A stretch of 64,000 nucleotides of DNA, taken from the NCBI GenBank assembly GCA_907165275.2, contig OU015675.1:5535501-5599500 (forward strand), read 5' to 3'. This stretch comes from Zygaena filipendulae (Eukaryota; Arthropoda; Insecta; Lepidoptera; Zygaenidae). The notes under the pieces are model-generated. The model saw only the letters and a program-made list of their open reading frames with translations, made no database searches and had not been told where the DNA came from. A program made the translations under genes and the position numbers. Of this stretch, positions 39,736-50,911 are shown one piece after another (the first letter of the stretch is position 1; every line of letters begins with the position of its first letter).

Positions 39736-41164
39736 GTATGTAGGTATAAATCAGTGGTGCCCAAATGATATTGCTCCAAAGGCTATTTTGCAAACCCCGA
39801 TACGCCACGTTGATAAAAAAACAAGGAAACTACATTAAACAATTACACCACTTTTTATTGATTATGTTCTTCTTCTTCTTCTTTAATAATGGCGTCTATA
39901 ATTATAATTTGCCAATGACAACGTTTCTTAGTGATAAAAATTTCTTCATCTACTTCTTCAATTATGGCGAAACGCCAATGACAATGTTAGATTGTTCCCC
40001 AAGTTAAAACATGGCTCTCTTCAAAGCCAGTTTCCTGCTCGGGGTCCAAAATAGACTGAAATAACGAAGACTTCATGTGACACGCGTGTGTTCGGTACGG
40101 CTTTCACACTTCAACAACCATTGATTATGTGAATATGACACACTTACTACACTTCAAACATATTATCTGTTATACAGGAATTTTTGACGTGTTTCTTAAC
40201 CGATTTTGTTCGCGGGCGCCTAGAAAACAGGCCGCGGGCTACCAGGTGCTTGCGAACTACGGGTGGGGCACCACTAGTATAAAATAATATAGATTTAAGC
40301 GCGATACGAAATTGCTTATTCGAAGTTCTAAATGCTTCGTTTTGATAATGACGTTATGACCACAGAACAGAAAACAACTGATAGAAGGGACATCAACTTA
40401 GTTTAGTACGAAAACAGATGAAAACCAGTGTCGCCGGATGATTCTCGCACACAAAACTATTCATCATGCACTAAAACATGCACGTAAATAAATTAAATGT
40501 ATTAAACGCTTTTTGGTCACGTTTTAACTTAGGTAGTCACTGTTTTCAAAATTTACAGTTTTGGGAATATTGTGGTAAATATACTTGGAATATTAGCGAA
40601 ACAAGTTTTGGGAAAGTTAGAGCATTTGCTCTCACTTCCTTTGTAGCCGTGGCGCGCCTGCCCCGCCTACATGGCATCTCTAGTTAATTTATTTTCTCTG
40701 TGGTTATGACATAGCGCGATCGGTCTTTTGAACAAGCTTTCCTCCAAAAAAAATCTTGGGTAGGTAGGTACTTAAAATTTCGCAAAGTATAGTAAGATCC
40801 TTGTTATATCTATATTCGCAAATAGTGGAGCAGAGGTAGTAATTTTATCATGGAGAATAAGTCGTAAATCTGACCTCAATATCAGGGCAATTTCGCCCGA
40901 ATGTACCTACCTAGTACCAGTTTTCTCTTCTCATCTATGGATGGAATCTACATAATATTTACATATTTCCGCTAAAAGTAGGCCCAAATAATAATATGAT
41001 AAAATATTTTATAGATGTTTATGAGTCGGTACGCACTGCGACTGCGAATTGCAGCAAGTCATAACTTACCTCCTACAGGTCAATTCTGTACATTGAATAT
41101 ATATTCAAAATTAATATTGGAGGATGAATGGTGATCGATACTGATGCCAAAAATGCAATCGGTA
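39736..41164. other. Intergenic, no supported gene
   Basis: ATGTTAGATTGTTCCCCAA at ~39,983 recurs near 23,958, so an old interspersed repeat is present. A short piece ending CACCACTAG at ~40,277 may be another Helitron-like end. Small open frames are unsupported. Confidence 0.35.
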
Positions 41165-41400
41165 AATTTTTTGTCTGTCTGACTGTCTATCTGTATGTGC
41201 ACGCATGGGTCAAAAACTACTGAAGGGATTATAACCAAACTTGGTACGATTGTAGTCCATACTCCTGGGCAGGTTATAGGCTATAATAACATAACGCTAA
41301 GACACATAAGAGCTGTGCAGTGACGGTAAATTTGAAGCAAGTCGGATGAAAATGCGCTTTCGAGCTCTTATCCTCGTATACGTTGATCATTCACCACGAG
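41165..41400 (+). mobile_element. Diverged Helitron-like sequence, no CTAG end
   Basis: TTTGTCTGTCTGACTGTC, CAAAAACTACTGAAGGGATT, CAGGTTATAGGCTATAATAAC recall the 296 bp variant at 39,141. The 3' end is missing. Confidence 0.5.
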
Positions 41401-41441
41401 TAGATATGTATTACAAAGATAATTTAATCCTTACATAATCT

Positions 41442-41598
41442 TCTTTATAAATAAAAATGAATGTTTGTATGTCTGTCCTCTATGCGTTTCGAAACCATTG
41501 GTCCGATTGTGATGAAACTTTGGCGGGTTGTTCTGCCTGCGTCCACAAAGGTTCCTGATCCCAAAACTCACGCGGGTGAAACCGCGGGGCACAGCTAG
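41442..41598 (+). mobile_element. 157 bp short Helitron-like variant, copy 2
   Basis: TCTTCTTTATAAATAAAAATGAA.. to GGGGCACAGCTAG, then T. Same length and nearly the same sequence as 2525-2681, differing at a handful of bases, so both derive from one recently active source. Confidence 0.8.
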
Positions 41599-41904
41599 TT
41601 TCTAATATAAGTAGAATGTAAGTTATATCTACATAAGATTAAGAATTGATGGTCGTGTAGGTCAAATGAGAATTTCTAAATCTTTGTTTTACCTAGACAG
41701 AAGTACATACCTACATGTATTGACAATCGTTAGGTATATCCCCTTACTCATTTGGCACACCTCTTATTTGAAGTGAAAATCAATAAACATGACGCAAAGG
41801 CATGAATATTATATTCACTTTGACTTCGCTTAAATACAATCGACACTTATAACATCCAAACTTAGGAACCTCTCCAAGTTTGGATGTAGAGGGTAATCTC
41901 TGGC

Positions 41905-42030
41905 TGTCGGTCTGTTACGCTCTCACGCCTTAACGGCTCAACCGATCTTCATGAAATTTTGCATATACGCTGTGTTATGCATATAGAGAAGGACAAAGAG
42001 TATTTTCTATCTCGATATACAATATATCTC
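41905..42030 (+). mobile_element. Helitron-like 5' part
   Basis: GTCTGTTACGCTCTCACGCC, GGCTCAACCGATCTTCATG, AGAAGGACAAAGAGTATTTTC; no 3' end. Confidence 0.55.
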
Positions 42031-42166
42031 AAAACAAATCATAGAGAGAAGACAAAAGAGTGTTTAGTGATTTGAAGTGGCCTATATAAGAGGTAACTAC
42101 CACCATGTCTGACCATTCGACCATAATATTGTAATTTGTCATGAAAGACTTCGTTACTATTTTATC

Positions 42167-42350
42167 TAGAAAAGAAAAGAAAAGAAAGATTTATTCAAAC
42201 GAAGGAGAAACACAACACAAATGAACACATACAGGACAACACAAATGAAAATAATTAAAGTATAACAAAATAAATAATATGAAATAAAGAAAAACAAAAT
42301 AAAGAAAAACGAAATAAAACTTAACAAGAAACAATAACATATTTTGCCAT
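42167..42350 (-). mobile_element. Retroelement 3' end, family C, minus copy
   Basis: (GAAAA)n then AGATTTATTCAAACGAAGGAGAAACACAACACAAATGAACACATAC is the complement of 63,880-63,975. On the minus strand it ends GAATAAATCTTTC plus a pentamer tail. Confidence 0.65.
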
Positions 42351-42709
42351 TTGTGTGGTGTGTCTCCACGCTCGAAATGGCCCTTGACTCAGCATTATGT
42401 AAAAAAGTATTTCCCAACATGCCAACGTAGTTCACTCAATTTTTTTTTGCAATTTGCACTGAATAAACAAATGCACTATCTACGAAAGTCCATAATAAAA
42501 AAGAATTACAAGCAAAGACCCCACAAAGCACCTCAGTGGTCTTACCGCGTAAATTTTCAATAAAGCTCGCGCCAGCTTAATCAAAGTTATATAGAAGTTT
42601 TCGAGTTATGTACCTACCTATAAGACATAAACATGGTCGTAAGCAAAGTAAATTCATTAACACGCCCGTAAACAGCACCTGTGGGATAAGCGCCAGCCAT
42701 CGTTATTCA

Positions 42710-42773
42710 ATAGAGATGACTAATTTAGCATTAGCACTTTGCTAAGTGCTAATGCTAAATTAGTCATCTCTAT
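42710..42773. repeat. Perfect 64 nt hairpin, 30 bp arms, 4 nt loop
   Basis: The 30 bp arm starting ATAGAGATGACTAATTTAGC is followed by TGCT and its exact reverse complement. No mismatch or bulge is present and no flanking duplication was found. It could be a foldback remnant or a source of a small hairpin RNA. Confidence 0.85.
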
Positions 42774-42796
42774 GCAGTCTCTTAATTTTTTTTTGT

Positions 42797-42895
42797 ATGT
42801 TACGCTTTTATACATTGTCATAGTGCTAAGAGATTGACATAGGGTACTTTTATCCTGAAACTCCCGCGGGAACTCCGTAATTGAACCGGGCGAGT
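42797..42895 (+). mobile_element. Helitron-like fragment
   Basis: TTGACATAGGGTACTTTTATCC and CTCCCGCGGGAACTCCG with a degraded end. Confidence 0.55.
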
Positions 42896-43718
42896 ACATA
42901 GAATCGGGTCAGTGATTATGTAAATACATAGAATGTCCACCTCAAAATAATATTGAAGTTAGTTCCTTGTGTCAGATGCGACCCGTGGATGCGATACTAA
43001 CTAATTGGAATTAAGTTAGGTAACTACCTATAATAATGTGTCTTGGATTTGTATATTGATTTGTATAAATTGTAGGTAAGTATATTTGTCTTGTAAATTA
43101 AATAAATAAATATCATTAAGTATGCTATTATTATCATGGTAGGTGTAATGTAAAATAAACATTAATTAGTCACAGTCAATATTGATTTCAAACAATTGTA
43201 AATTCAAATGAATGCTGAAAATATCAGATTTAGTTTCTAATGAGGCTTGATGGTTAACGATAATGGCCATTGTGGTTATGAATTTTTTTGTTTTAAATTT
43301 AATTTCATCGTTACTTAGTCATTTTTATTACAGTGAACATACGGATATAGGTACAAACTTACATGATCAAACAAACACATTCGCCAGTAAATGTTTTACA
43401 AATATTTATTAATATAATTTATATACAATGACATAAAATTTATCAGTAACGTAAGCTTAAAATATATACGTAAGATGCTAACCAATGATTTTAGCATGCC
43501 TGCTAATAATATTATGGCCAGTGATATCGCGTCTTATTTTATTATCCGTAAAGGGTTTGTTGGGTAAGTTATTTGCGTTAAAAGTTTTGGAAGCTTTTGT
43601 AAGGGATACAATATGTTTTGCTAAATGTTTCAAATTGACACAAGAAACTTTATAGTTTAATCTTACCCGTCTTATTCTATCAAAATAATATTATAAATCT
43701 GTCTTATTTCTATCTAAA
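42896..43718. other. AT-rich intergenic, nothing identified
   Basis: No open frame over 60 codons and no recognised repeat. Confidence 0.45.
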
Positions 43719-44000
43719 TCTTAATATATACAAATCACGGGTCACGTTGTTTGTCCGCGATAGACTCCGAAACTACTGAACGGATTTTGATAAAATTTTG
43801 TAACCATTTATAATATTATGGTCCAAATTAAAAGATAGGATAGTTTTTATCCCGGAATTCTCGCGGGAACTCCGGATTTAATGCGGGGAACTGCTTATCA
43901 CCGTAAACTACTGTCAGGGGTACAAAGAAGGAGTTCTTTTTCCCGGAATTCCCGCGGGAACTCCGAAATTACCGTGGATGAAATCGCGGGGGACAGCTAG
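43719..44000 (+). mobile_element. Helitron-like element, CACGTGTCACG variant, copy 3
   Basis: TCTTAATATATACAAATCACG to GGGGGACAGCTAG, then T. It contains two successive CCCGCGGGAACTCC palindromes, as in the copy at 34,284. Confidence 0.82.
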
Positions 44001-44399
44001 TAATATTATAAAAAGATAAAAAACCTGTTTTTATGTGTATTTGTGGGTTTGTTTCTTTTTACCTAGTGGGAAAATGTGTTTTGTCGAGGTTGAGGTTCAT
44101 AAACTTACCTGTGGGAAGCCAGTAGCCACATTAGGATTGCTCCATTTGTAGATAAAACTTAAAAGTTATCCTTATATTATCTATAAAAAAGGCAAAAAAA
44201 TCATGTCTTTTGTATGGCACCCTCCCTAAAATACTTGTTTTATTTTAATTTAATTATTTATTTTTAAAGGAATACTTATCTAAATATTCTGTGAATATTC
44301 CCAGCGTCTACTCGTTGGCGTTATAAATATCGAGCAAAAACGAACAAAAAAGCACGTGTGTTGTATAGGAGCCCCTTTAAATTTTTATTTTATTCTGTT

Positions 44400-44607
44400 T
44401 TTTAGTATTTTTTGTTATAGCGGCAACAGAAGTACATCATCTGTGAAAATTTCAACTGTCTTACTGTCACGGTTAATGAGATACAGCCTCGTGACAGACG
44501 TACGGACAGACGGACGGACGGACGAACAGCGAAGTCTTAGTAATAGCACAGATAATATAATACTCTACTATAGGGTCCCGTTTTACCCTTTAGGTACGGA
44601 ACCCTAA
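44400..44607 (+). mobile_element. GGCAACAGAAGTACATC-type insect repeat
   Basis: CATCTGTGAAAATTTCAACTGTC, ATGAGATACAGCC, (GACG)n and ATAGGGTCCCGTTTTACCC..GTACGGAACCC form a repeat common in insect genomes. It has no coding role. Confidence 0.65.
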
Positions 44608-44944
44608 AATCCGATGCGCACATGTAAGTGCTTTTAGGGTCTGAGAAGTTTAATAATTTTTAAAAAAGCTAAATTTCTGAATTCGGTTTCGGCGCCATTC
44701 TAAAAACGCCGCAAAAATAATTATCTAAAAGCGAAAGTGTTATCATTGGAACAGCGAAACTGTGGAGCTGTGTTTCTTCCTTAGTAATGGTACTAAAGAA
44801 CAATAAACATACACATTGTCTGAGAACAGCGATATCGTAGCAAATATCTATAGCAATATGTTTCGGAAAGTCGCAGCGTGCGAGACACATCGGCTGTTAC
44901 AACTTTTGAAGACCACATTAGCTGGGGCCATTAAACTGGCGTTA

Positions 44945-45135
44945 TCCTAATAGGTATTATACATGCGAATGTGAGTTTGTTTGTTACGCTTTCACGCCGC
45001 AATTGCTCTGCTTATTATCATGAAATTTTGCATACACATCGTCAGGGATACAGAGAAAGTTGTAGCGTAATTTTATCCCGAAATTCCCACGGGATCTCTA
45101 AGACTAATGTGAGTGAAACCGCGGCAAACAGCTGG
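44945..45135 (+). mobile_element. Helitron-like element ending CTGG
   Basis: TCCTAATAGGTATTATACATGCG to GTGAAACCGCGGCAAACAGCTGG, then T. The terminal CTAG has become CTGG, still within the Helitron CTRR rule. Confidence 0.75.
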
Positions 45136-45788
45136 TATTTTATATTTGCAAGGGAGTGCTGCTTGCTGCCTATAAAATTGCAATATGACCTAGAATAGTA
45201 GTAGCAGTCTTCGGTGTTAGTTATTTTCCTACCTTATTTGAATCTAGACACGCGGCAGCGTTTTTATCAGAATTAAAAAATATATATAAATGTTTAATAC
45301 CTTTATAAAATGACTGATGTAATGAAAACTAGCCAAGTCAAATGTAACCTACATTAGGATCTCACATTTTTAAATAATAGCAATTGTTACAGGTATCCAA
45401 TAAAGCACAGAAATAGAGTTGAATACTTGTTCATAATGTTATTTTGTTCCTATAAATACATATTTCGATTTTGGATAGAACTTGGCACTCATTTAGATCT
45501 CCATTCTTTTTGCGGCGATGCCTACAGCAAAGCATAATTTTTGTATTGAACTTGGCTCTCCTTTTTTACATTTATGTTTTTGGTGGGATAAAATAAACAG
45601 AACTCAGCCGCTTGTTCTATGGCCGAAGCCATTTGAGCGTTAAATTGCCGCTGCCGTGTTTGCATTAACACGAGTTTGCACTCGCACGTCAGATAAGAAT
45701 CATTATATCTGTAGCATTCTAGCTACCCTCATTTCGTGAGAACTGTACAGTTGGGAACACAATTTCAGAAAGTAGAGTTCTAGATACA
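45136..45788. other. Intergenic, one short repeat
   Basis: ACATTTATGTTTTTGGTGGGATAAAATA near 45,568 matches 23,031. Nothing else is identified. Confidence 0.4.
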
Positions 45789-45960
45789 ACATGTTAATGA
45801 ATTGATTGAAAACTAGAAAGTAGGTAGTTTCGACTTCCGAATCGATCGCACTATGTTTTAATATAGGTTATATTTTTTCATTTTTACTAACCCATGTCTA
45901 AATTATTTATAAAATAATACAATAGGTACTTGGCGCGTACGCCACCCGTAGGTAGATTTC
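45789..45960 (-). mobile_element. TIR family B, minus copy, partial
   Basis: CAACATGTTAATGAATTGATTGAAAACTAG and CGACTTCCGAATCGATCGCAC are the complement of the right part of the element at 62,309-62,651. GGCGCGTACGCCACCCGTAG also matches. The other TIR is not found. Confidence 0.6.
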
Positions 45961-46560
45961 CCGTACATTCGAACTTACGAACCTTAATTACCATTACAAA
46001 CCTTAATTACCTTTTCATAGTGTTTCCATATGCAACATGATTGGAATAATTTGATTGGCACGATGCTAACACCTCTTAAAATTTTATACAAACGAGTGCA
46101 GTCTTGATACATTCTTGCCGTCTGTACCTGCCTTAATTTATCTGTGGACGTCGACGCAAAGACGTAATCTCCGCGCAGGCGTTTCCCCAATTTCCCGCCA
46201 AAATTGTCAGGAGAATATTGGGTCATATAAGTAATTGTACAAAAAGCTCGTTTACTCGTTTAAACAAGGTAAGTAGGCGTACTGTCCGCAAAATACCAGG
46301 GTAACATAATATTGTAAGCAATATTAAAGGCCTTTGATAAAAATTTTAAGAATAGAAAGATTAAGCAAGTTATTCGTGGTATAAAGGAAATTTCCTGCTG
46401 ATACGTCGTGTTAAAAAAAATACTCGAATACGCGATATTAAAGTTTCAAAATATCTATTCAGCTTTTGTTTATCTACTAAATTTATATTGAAACGCTAAA
46501 GAATAAAAAAAGGCTCTATTTACCACATTTTACAATATAAACAGTTGATTTATCTCTAAA
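45961..46560. other. Intergenic, nothing identified
   Basis: An 80-codon minus-strand frame at 45,984-46,226 has no recognised motif. Confidence 0.4.
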
Positions 46561-46760
46561 CTAGCTGACCCGCGCGGTTTCACCCGCAGTAATTTCGGAG
46601 TTACCGCGGAAATTCCAGGATAAAATATAGTTATAAACCTTCCTCATGAATCACACTATCTATTGGTGAAAACCGCATCAAAATCCGTTGCGTAGTTTTA
46701 AAGATTTAAGCATACATACGGATATAGGGACAGAGAAAGCGACTTTGTTTACTACTTATT
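46561..46760 (-). mobile_element. Helitron-like element, CTCATGAATCACT variant
   Basis: CTAGCTGACCCGCGCGG, CTTCCTCATGAATCACACTATCTATTGGTG, CCGTTGCGTAGTTTTAAAGA. An uninterrupted relative of the copy split at 62.3 kb. Confidence 0.72.
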
Positions 46761-47152
46761 TGGTAATGTTAAAAGCCGCTAGTGTGTAACGGTCAACTTC
46801 CCGCACGCTAAACATTTACATTTTACGTAGGTAGGTAATATAGCACTTTTTGAGCGATTGACACTAGTCTAGTCTATAATATCTATTGTTTTTGCTGGCC
46901 ATAGTCAGGTGTGTCGCAACTCGCAGGGAAGCACTTCAAGGGGAATGACACGGAATTGGGCAAATTAACTCGGCAAGATGGCAAGATCAAAGTGATGGTA
47001 ATAAATAGAACAATTTTGTTATTGACAAAGGCTGTGTCACTATGTATAGCACACTGCTGTTTCGTCTCTACCAAAAAAAAACAAAACGAGTAACAATATA
47101 TTCCGCATAGCTAATTACGTATAGTATATATTCGCGTTTATAATAATAGGAT

Positions 47153-47506
47153 CTCAGACCAAATAAAAAACTAAAGACGGAACGCGTAGAACAAACAAGT
47201 GAGGCCCGGAAAAGGATACCACGCCGTGCACGTACACAGAAACACGCACACACTTACAAGAAAAAGACACCGTACCTTTTAGTTTGAGCTTCTCCCGCTA
47301 ATGGAGGTGACGCAACAATTAAGTTAGAAAAAATGCCATAATGTGTCGTCAACGGTCAAAAAATAAAAAAAAACATGGAAGGAATCACTTATCACCAGTA
47401 AGTAAACTTAGCAAATCCATACACTTTCCTAATCACCACATGCATACGCAACCGGCTTCACTTCGTTGTTCGAGACGTTCCGTCTTTAGTTTTCATTTGG
47501 TCTGAG
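47153..47506. mobile_element. 354 bp hAT-like MITE with 8 bp TSD
   Basis: CTCAGACCAAATAAAAAACTAAAGACGGAACG at the left is inverted at the right (CGTTCCGTCTTTAGTTTTC..ATTTGGTCTGAG) with one indel and one or two mismatches. AATAGGAT is duplicated exactly at 47,145-47,152 and 47,507-47,514. The terminal CTCAGACNAAAT is shared with the three micro-palindromes. The interior has no transposase. Confidence 0.85.
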
Positions 47507-47609
47507 AATAGGATTACTATAGTGAGAAAAGTTCAATTAATAAATCGTACAGGGAAAAAAATTGACTCCCTTTGCGCGCGCAGTCTAATTTATTATAACA
47601 TTGTTAGTT

Positions 47610-47622
47610 GGTAATCAAAAGG
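47610..47622. repeat. TSD of the RTE-like LINE fragment (left)
   Basis: GGTAATCAAAAGG occurs here and at 48,329-48,341, directly flanking the LINE fragment. Confidence 0.85.
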
Positions 47623-48315
47623 CAACGCATCGGTCTACGGATGAACTTGGACAAAACCAAGGTTATGTTCAACGATCACGTTACTCCGGAGCCGGTGGTC
47701 GTTAATGGCGATGCCCTCGAAGTTGTTCGGAAATACATTTACCTCGGGCAAACCTTGCAGTTAGGTAAAAACAACTTCGAGGAAGAGGCTAACAGAAGAA
47801 TTCAGCTGGGTTGGGCAGCGTTTGGGAAGTTACGTCGAGTCTTTTCGTCCCCAATCCCACAAAGCCTGAAAACAAAAGTCTTCAACCAGTGTGTCCTACC
47901 TGTCATGACGTACGGAGCTGAGACGTGGACACTCACGGTACGACTGGTTCACAAATTTAAAGTTGCTCAACGTGCTATGGAAAGGGCTATGCTCGGAGTC
48001 TCTCTGAAGGATCACATCAGAAATGAGGTGATTCGGCAGAGAACCAAAGTTATCGACATAGCCCACAGAATAAGCAAGTAGAAGTGGCAGTGGGCTGGCC
48101 ATATTATCCGCAGAACCGATAACCGTTGGGGCCGTCGGGTTCTGGAGTGGAGACCGCGGATAGGCAAACGCAGTGTAGGACGCCCACATGCTAGGTGGAG
48201 TGATGACCTTCGCAGGATGGCTGGTGGTGGCTGGATGCGGGAGGCTGAGAGTCGTGCTAGGTGGCAGGCAATTGGAGAGGCCTATGTCCAGCAGTGGACT
48301 ACTATGGGCTGGTGA
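47623..48315 (+). pseudogene. Reverse transcriptase C-terminus with one internal stop
   Basis: The frame encodes NLDKTKVMF, YIYLGQTLQL, AAFGKLRRVFSS, KTKVFNQCVLPVMTYGAETWTL and AMERAMLGVSLKDHIRNE, the familiar thumb/C-terminal segment of RTE-like polymerases. A TAG at 48,079-48,081 interrupts it; the same frame continues KWQWAGHIIRR, WSDDLRRMAGGGW and ends VQQWTTMGW then stop. No palm motif is present, so it is inactive. Confidence 0.85.
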
Positions 48316-48328
48316 TGTGATGTGATGT
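47623..48328 (+). mobile_element. 5'-truncated RTE-like LINE fragment
   Basis: The ~706 bp insert encodes the C-terminal end of a non-LTR reverse transcriptase and finishes in (GATGT)n. It is bounded by a 13 bp target duplication. Truncation at the 5' end and a short-repeat tail are usual for RTE-type retrotransposition. Confidence 0.85.
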
Positions 48329-48555
48329 GGTAATCAAAAGGGTAGAAACACGGCAATTAGTCACGGCAATACCATTACAAATGGTTGCAAACTGCAAAGC
48401 AGTAATTAGATTTTGAACATGTGTTTGTAGGTACTTGGCGATAAAGCAGCGAACGCGTGAAACCCAACCTCTCTAATTACGACAGTACAGTCGTGTGGTC
48501 AAGTGAATTTTTTAACGCCGCTATACAATAGACTATTAGCTGAATAAATTTTATT

Positions 48556-48862
48556 GTTAGTCAAGAAAAATTTAGTTATGTAGATTAATAAAAAAATATT
48601 GTACCTACACGTTTTTTTCTTCTTTTTTACGCAATATAAAAATAACGGCGATACGTTATTGCGTCGAAATGTTGCGTGACGTCACGCCTTGGTACACTTT
48701 GTAGGTGGTGATGACGCCACGAGCCCCCACTCCTAAACCTTAATACGGTATAGTAAAGGTAAGTAAGTATTTTTTCATTAATTTATAGAAAATATACATC
48801 TCTAATTTGTCAATAATAATCTAACTGATGTTACTAAAAATAGAATTCAGATTTTCAGAGAC
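48556..48862 (+). mobile_element. AGTCCGTC-type MITE, copy 4, diverged
   Basis: AAAAATAACGGCGATACG, GCGTGACGTCACGCC and GACGCCACGAGCCCCC match the family order; TIRs are eroded. Confidence 0.6.
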
Positions 48863-49010
48863 CGGCAAAATGCATTCTCTTAGCGCAAACATCCTTATAA
48901 ACTTCAGCGAGCGAGCACTTTGGTGTTCATTAACTGTGATTAGCCAACACTAGCGCTACATTTTAACGGCGCATAATGGAACTAGTCACTGATGTTGTTT
49001 TGATGTTTAT

Positions 49011-49075
49011 AACCGACTTATAAAAAAAGGAGGAGGTTCTCAATTCGTCTGTATTTTTTTTGTATCTTTGTTACG
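49011..49075 (+). repeat. ACCGACTT-type fragment
   Basis: ATAACCGACTTATAAAAAAAGG plus AGGAGGTTCTCAATTCG; short relative of 18,075. Confidence 0.5.
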
Positions 49076-49110
49076 CGACGAACGACCTACTCGAAGACAG
49101 CTGGGGGTCG

Positions 49111-49259
49111 ATTTTTGAATCGCTCGAATTACTTTCACGCACGGAATCGCGAATTCACGTGCGAATGCTCATACATTTTTTAAGCATTCACGCGTGAATC
49201 TTGCAATTCCGTGTGCGAATAGTAAAAGTGTGTGAAAGTAATTCGAGCTATTCAAAAAT
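49111..49259. mobile_element. 149 bp foldback element
   Basis: ATTTTTGAATCGCTCGAATTACTTTCAC at the left is complemented by GTGAAAGTAATTCGAGCTATTCAAAAAT at the right; inner CACGTGCGAATGCT / AGCATTCACGCGTG also pair. No coding content. Confidence 0.75.
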
Positions 49260-49395
49260 AAGGTTCCTGGACCGACTTGGAAAACGCTTATGCCTTTTGA
49301 CGTTTTTTTTTCTCTTTTTATATTGAGCTTAATCACATTATGCGATTATGCCGCTCAGTAGGCAAAATCACTAGTTTAATGAGGTTACGATAATT

Positions 49396-49432
49396 GGACG
49401 CAGATAAGCAATAACATGTTAACCCACAAAAT
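49396..49432 (+). mobile_element. MITE family A, 5' end fragment
   Basis: GGACGCAGATAAGCAATAAC ATGTTAACCCACAAAAT, preceded by AATT; the rest is lost. Confidence 0.7.
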
Positions 49433-49841
49433 TTACTACTTATTTATAATTAATTAATTAATAAGTCTGTACCACCATTACGGTTAGTGTAAACTCACTA
49501 CTACGGTGGAGATACACATTGCATGCCTATTTTATACAGTTCGTATAAAAGTTTAATCGATAAAATTGAACGGTAGGTATAAATAAAATATGTCAAAACT
49601 TTTGGTACTTAGCGTATAATACCTATTAATAATATCGTCAAGGGAATTGCAGTAAAATTCTTCATACATGTCATTTTGTCTTATAAAAACTTTGAGTTTT
49701 CTGTGGCAATTAGAACCGTATTATTGTTAATGTATGGATATAATAATTATACTTTTAATTTATATGTTGGCAATCTCTATACCTATCTACATTTTCAATT
49801 CCGTCCATTTGATTAGAAAAATCAAACTAAGGCGCTAACCG

Positions 49842-50063
49842 CCGCACTCAGAGTCGACTTTAATGATTACTTAGTTAAGTATAGATTTTTAAAATAAACT
49901 GCCGCAGTCAGACAAGTTTAATAAATTAATGTCAATTGGCATTTAACTAATTAAGTTAAATCATCAAATGCCAATTAACATTAATTTACTGAACGTCTCT
50001 GATTGCGGCAGTCTTGTTTTAAAAATCTATACTTAACTAAGTAATCATTAAAGTCGACTCTGA
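49842..50063. mobile_element. CCGCACTCAGAGTCG-type foldback, best copy
   Basis: CCGCACTCAGAGTCGACTTTAATGATTACTTAG..ACTGCCGCAGTCAGACAAG is mirrored by CTGATTGCGGCAGTCTTG..CTAAGTAATCATTAAAGTCGACTCTGAG. The right tip is cut off where the next MITE starts. Relatives lie at 20,122 and 23,176. Confidence 0.78.
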
Positions 50064-50478
50064 GGCCCGTATTCCAGAAGGTGACTCAGATCACGTTTTA
50101 CTTGAGATTAGTTTTAAGCTCAGATCATAACTCAAGCGTACATCTTATTATAGAATGCGTTTTAAGTTCTAATCACTTGAAACTAGTCTTGAGTAGGGAT
50201 TCTGAACTCTGATTGGTTCTAATCAGTTGGAACTAGTCTTGAGTAAAGATTTTGAGCTCTGATTGGTTGAGTGGTCTTGACATGACAGACGTAAACAAAG
50301 ATCAAATCTTTGCTTGAGTATAGATTAGTACTCAAGCGTCGTTCTAGAATAAGGAAATAACTCAGCTGATTGTTGATTCATGAATCTCGTTTCAAGTAAG
50401 GTTCTAAAATCAAAACTTTACTTGAAATTAGTTTTCAAACTAGATTCATGACTTGAGTAACCTTTTGGAATACGGACC
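50064..50478. mobile_element. MITE with CCGTATTCCA ends
   Basis: GGCCCGTATTCCAGAAGGTGACTCA at the left is inverted at the right as TGACTTGAGTAACCTTTTGGAATACGGACC. The interior has a direct duplication of ~53 bp (AACTAGTCTTGAGTA..CTCTGATTGGTT twice, 50,164-50,270). No target duplication was identified. Confidence 0.7.
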
Positions 50479-50911
50479 TTAATTTGATACAGCTCAATGA
50501 CACATTTTTTTTAATTTACTCCTTTTGGAGAAGGCAAAGGAATCTATGTCCATACAGCTCGGAAGATATTTACATTGAAATGCATCGGTGACATGTATTT
50601 TGATGCTTTAGCGGGACTTCTGGAAGCAATTCTTCACAATTGGAGCTTAGTCGGATGCTCTGTCACACTTTATCTATAACAGATAGCTTTTGTGTTGCCA
50701 ATCACAATTGTTAACACTTAGGTAGGTACATTATTTTACAGAAAACTTTTCACTCATCCATTCAATCATAACCTACCATAGATATAACCCCTTTTTTAAT
50801 TTTCCTCTTTCACGACCCGCGCCAACATTGATAGCAATAGGTACGTATATTGGTTCGTGTCGGCGCCTCTCCAGCAGCTCTTTAACTTTATCGACATGGA
50901 TAGGATTTAAT

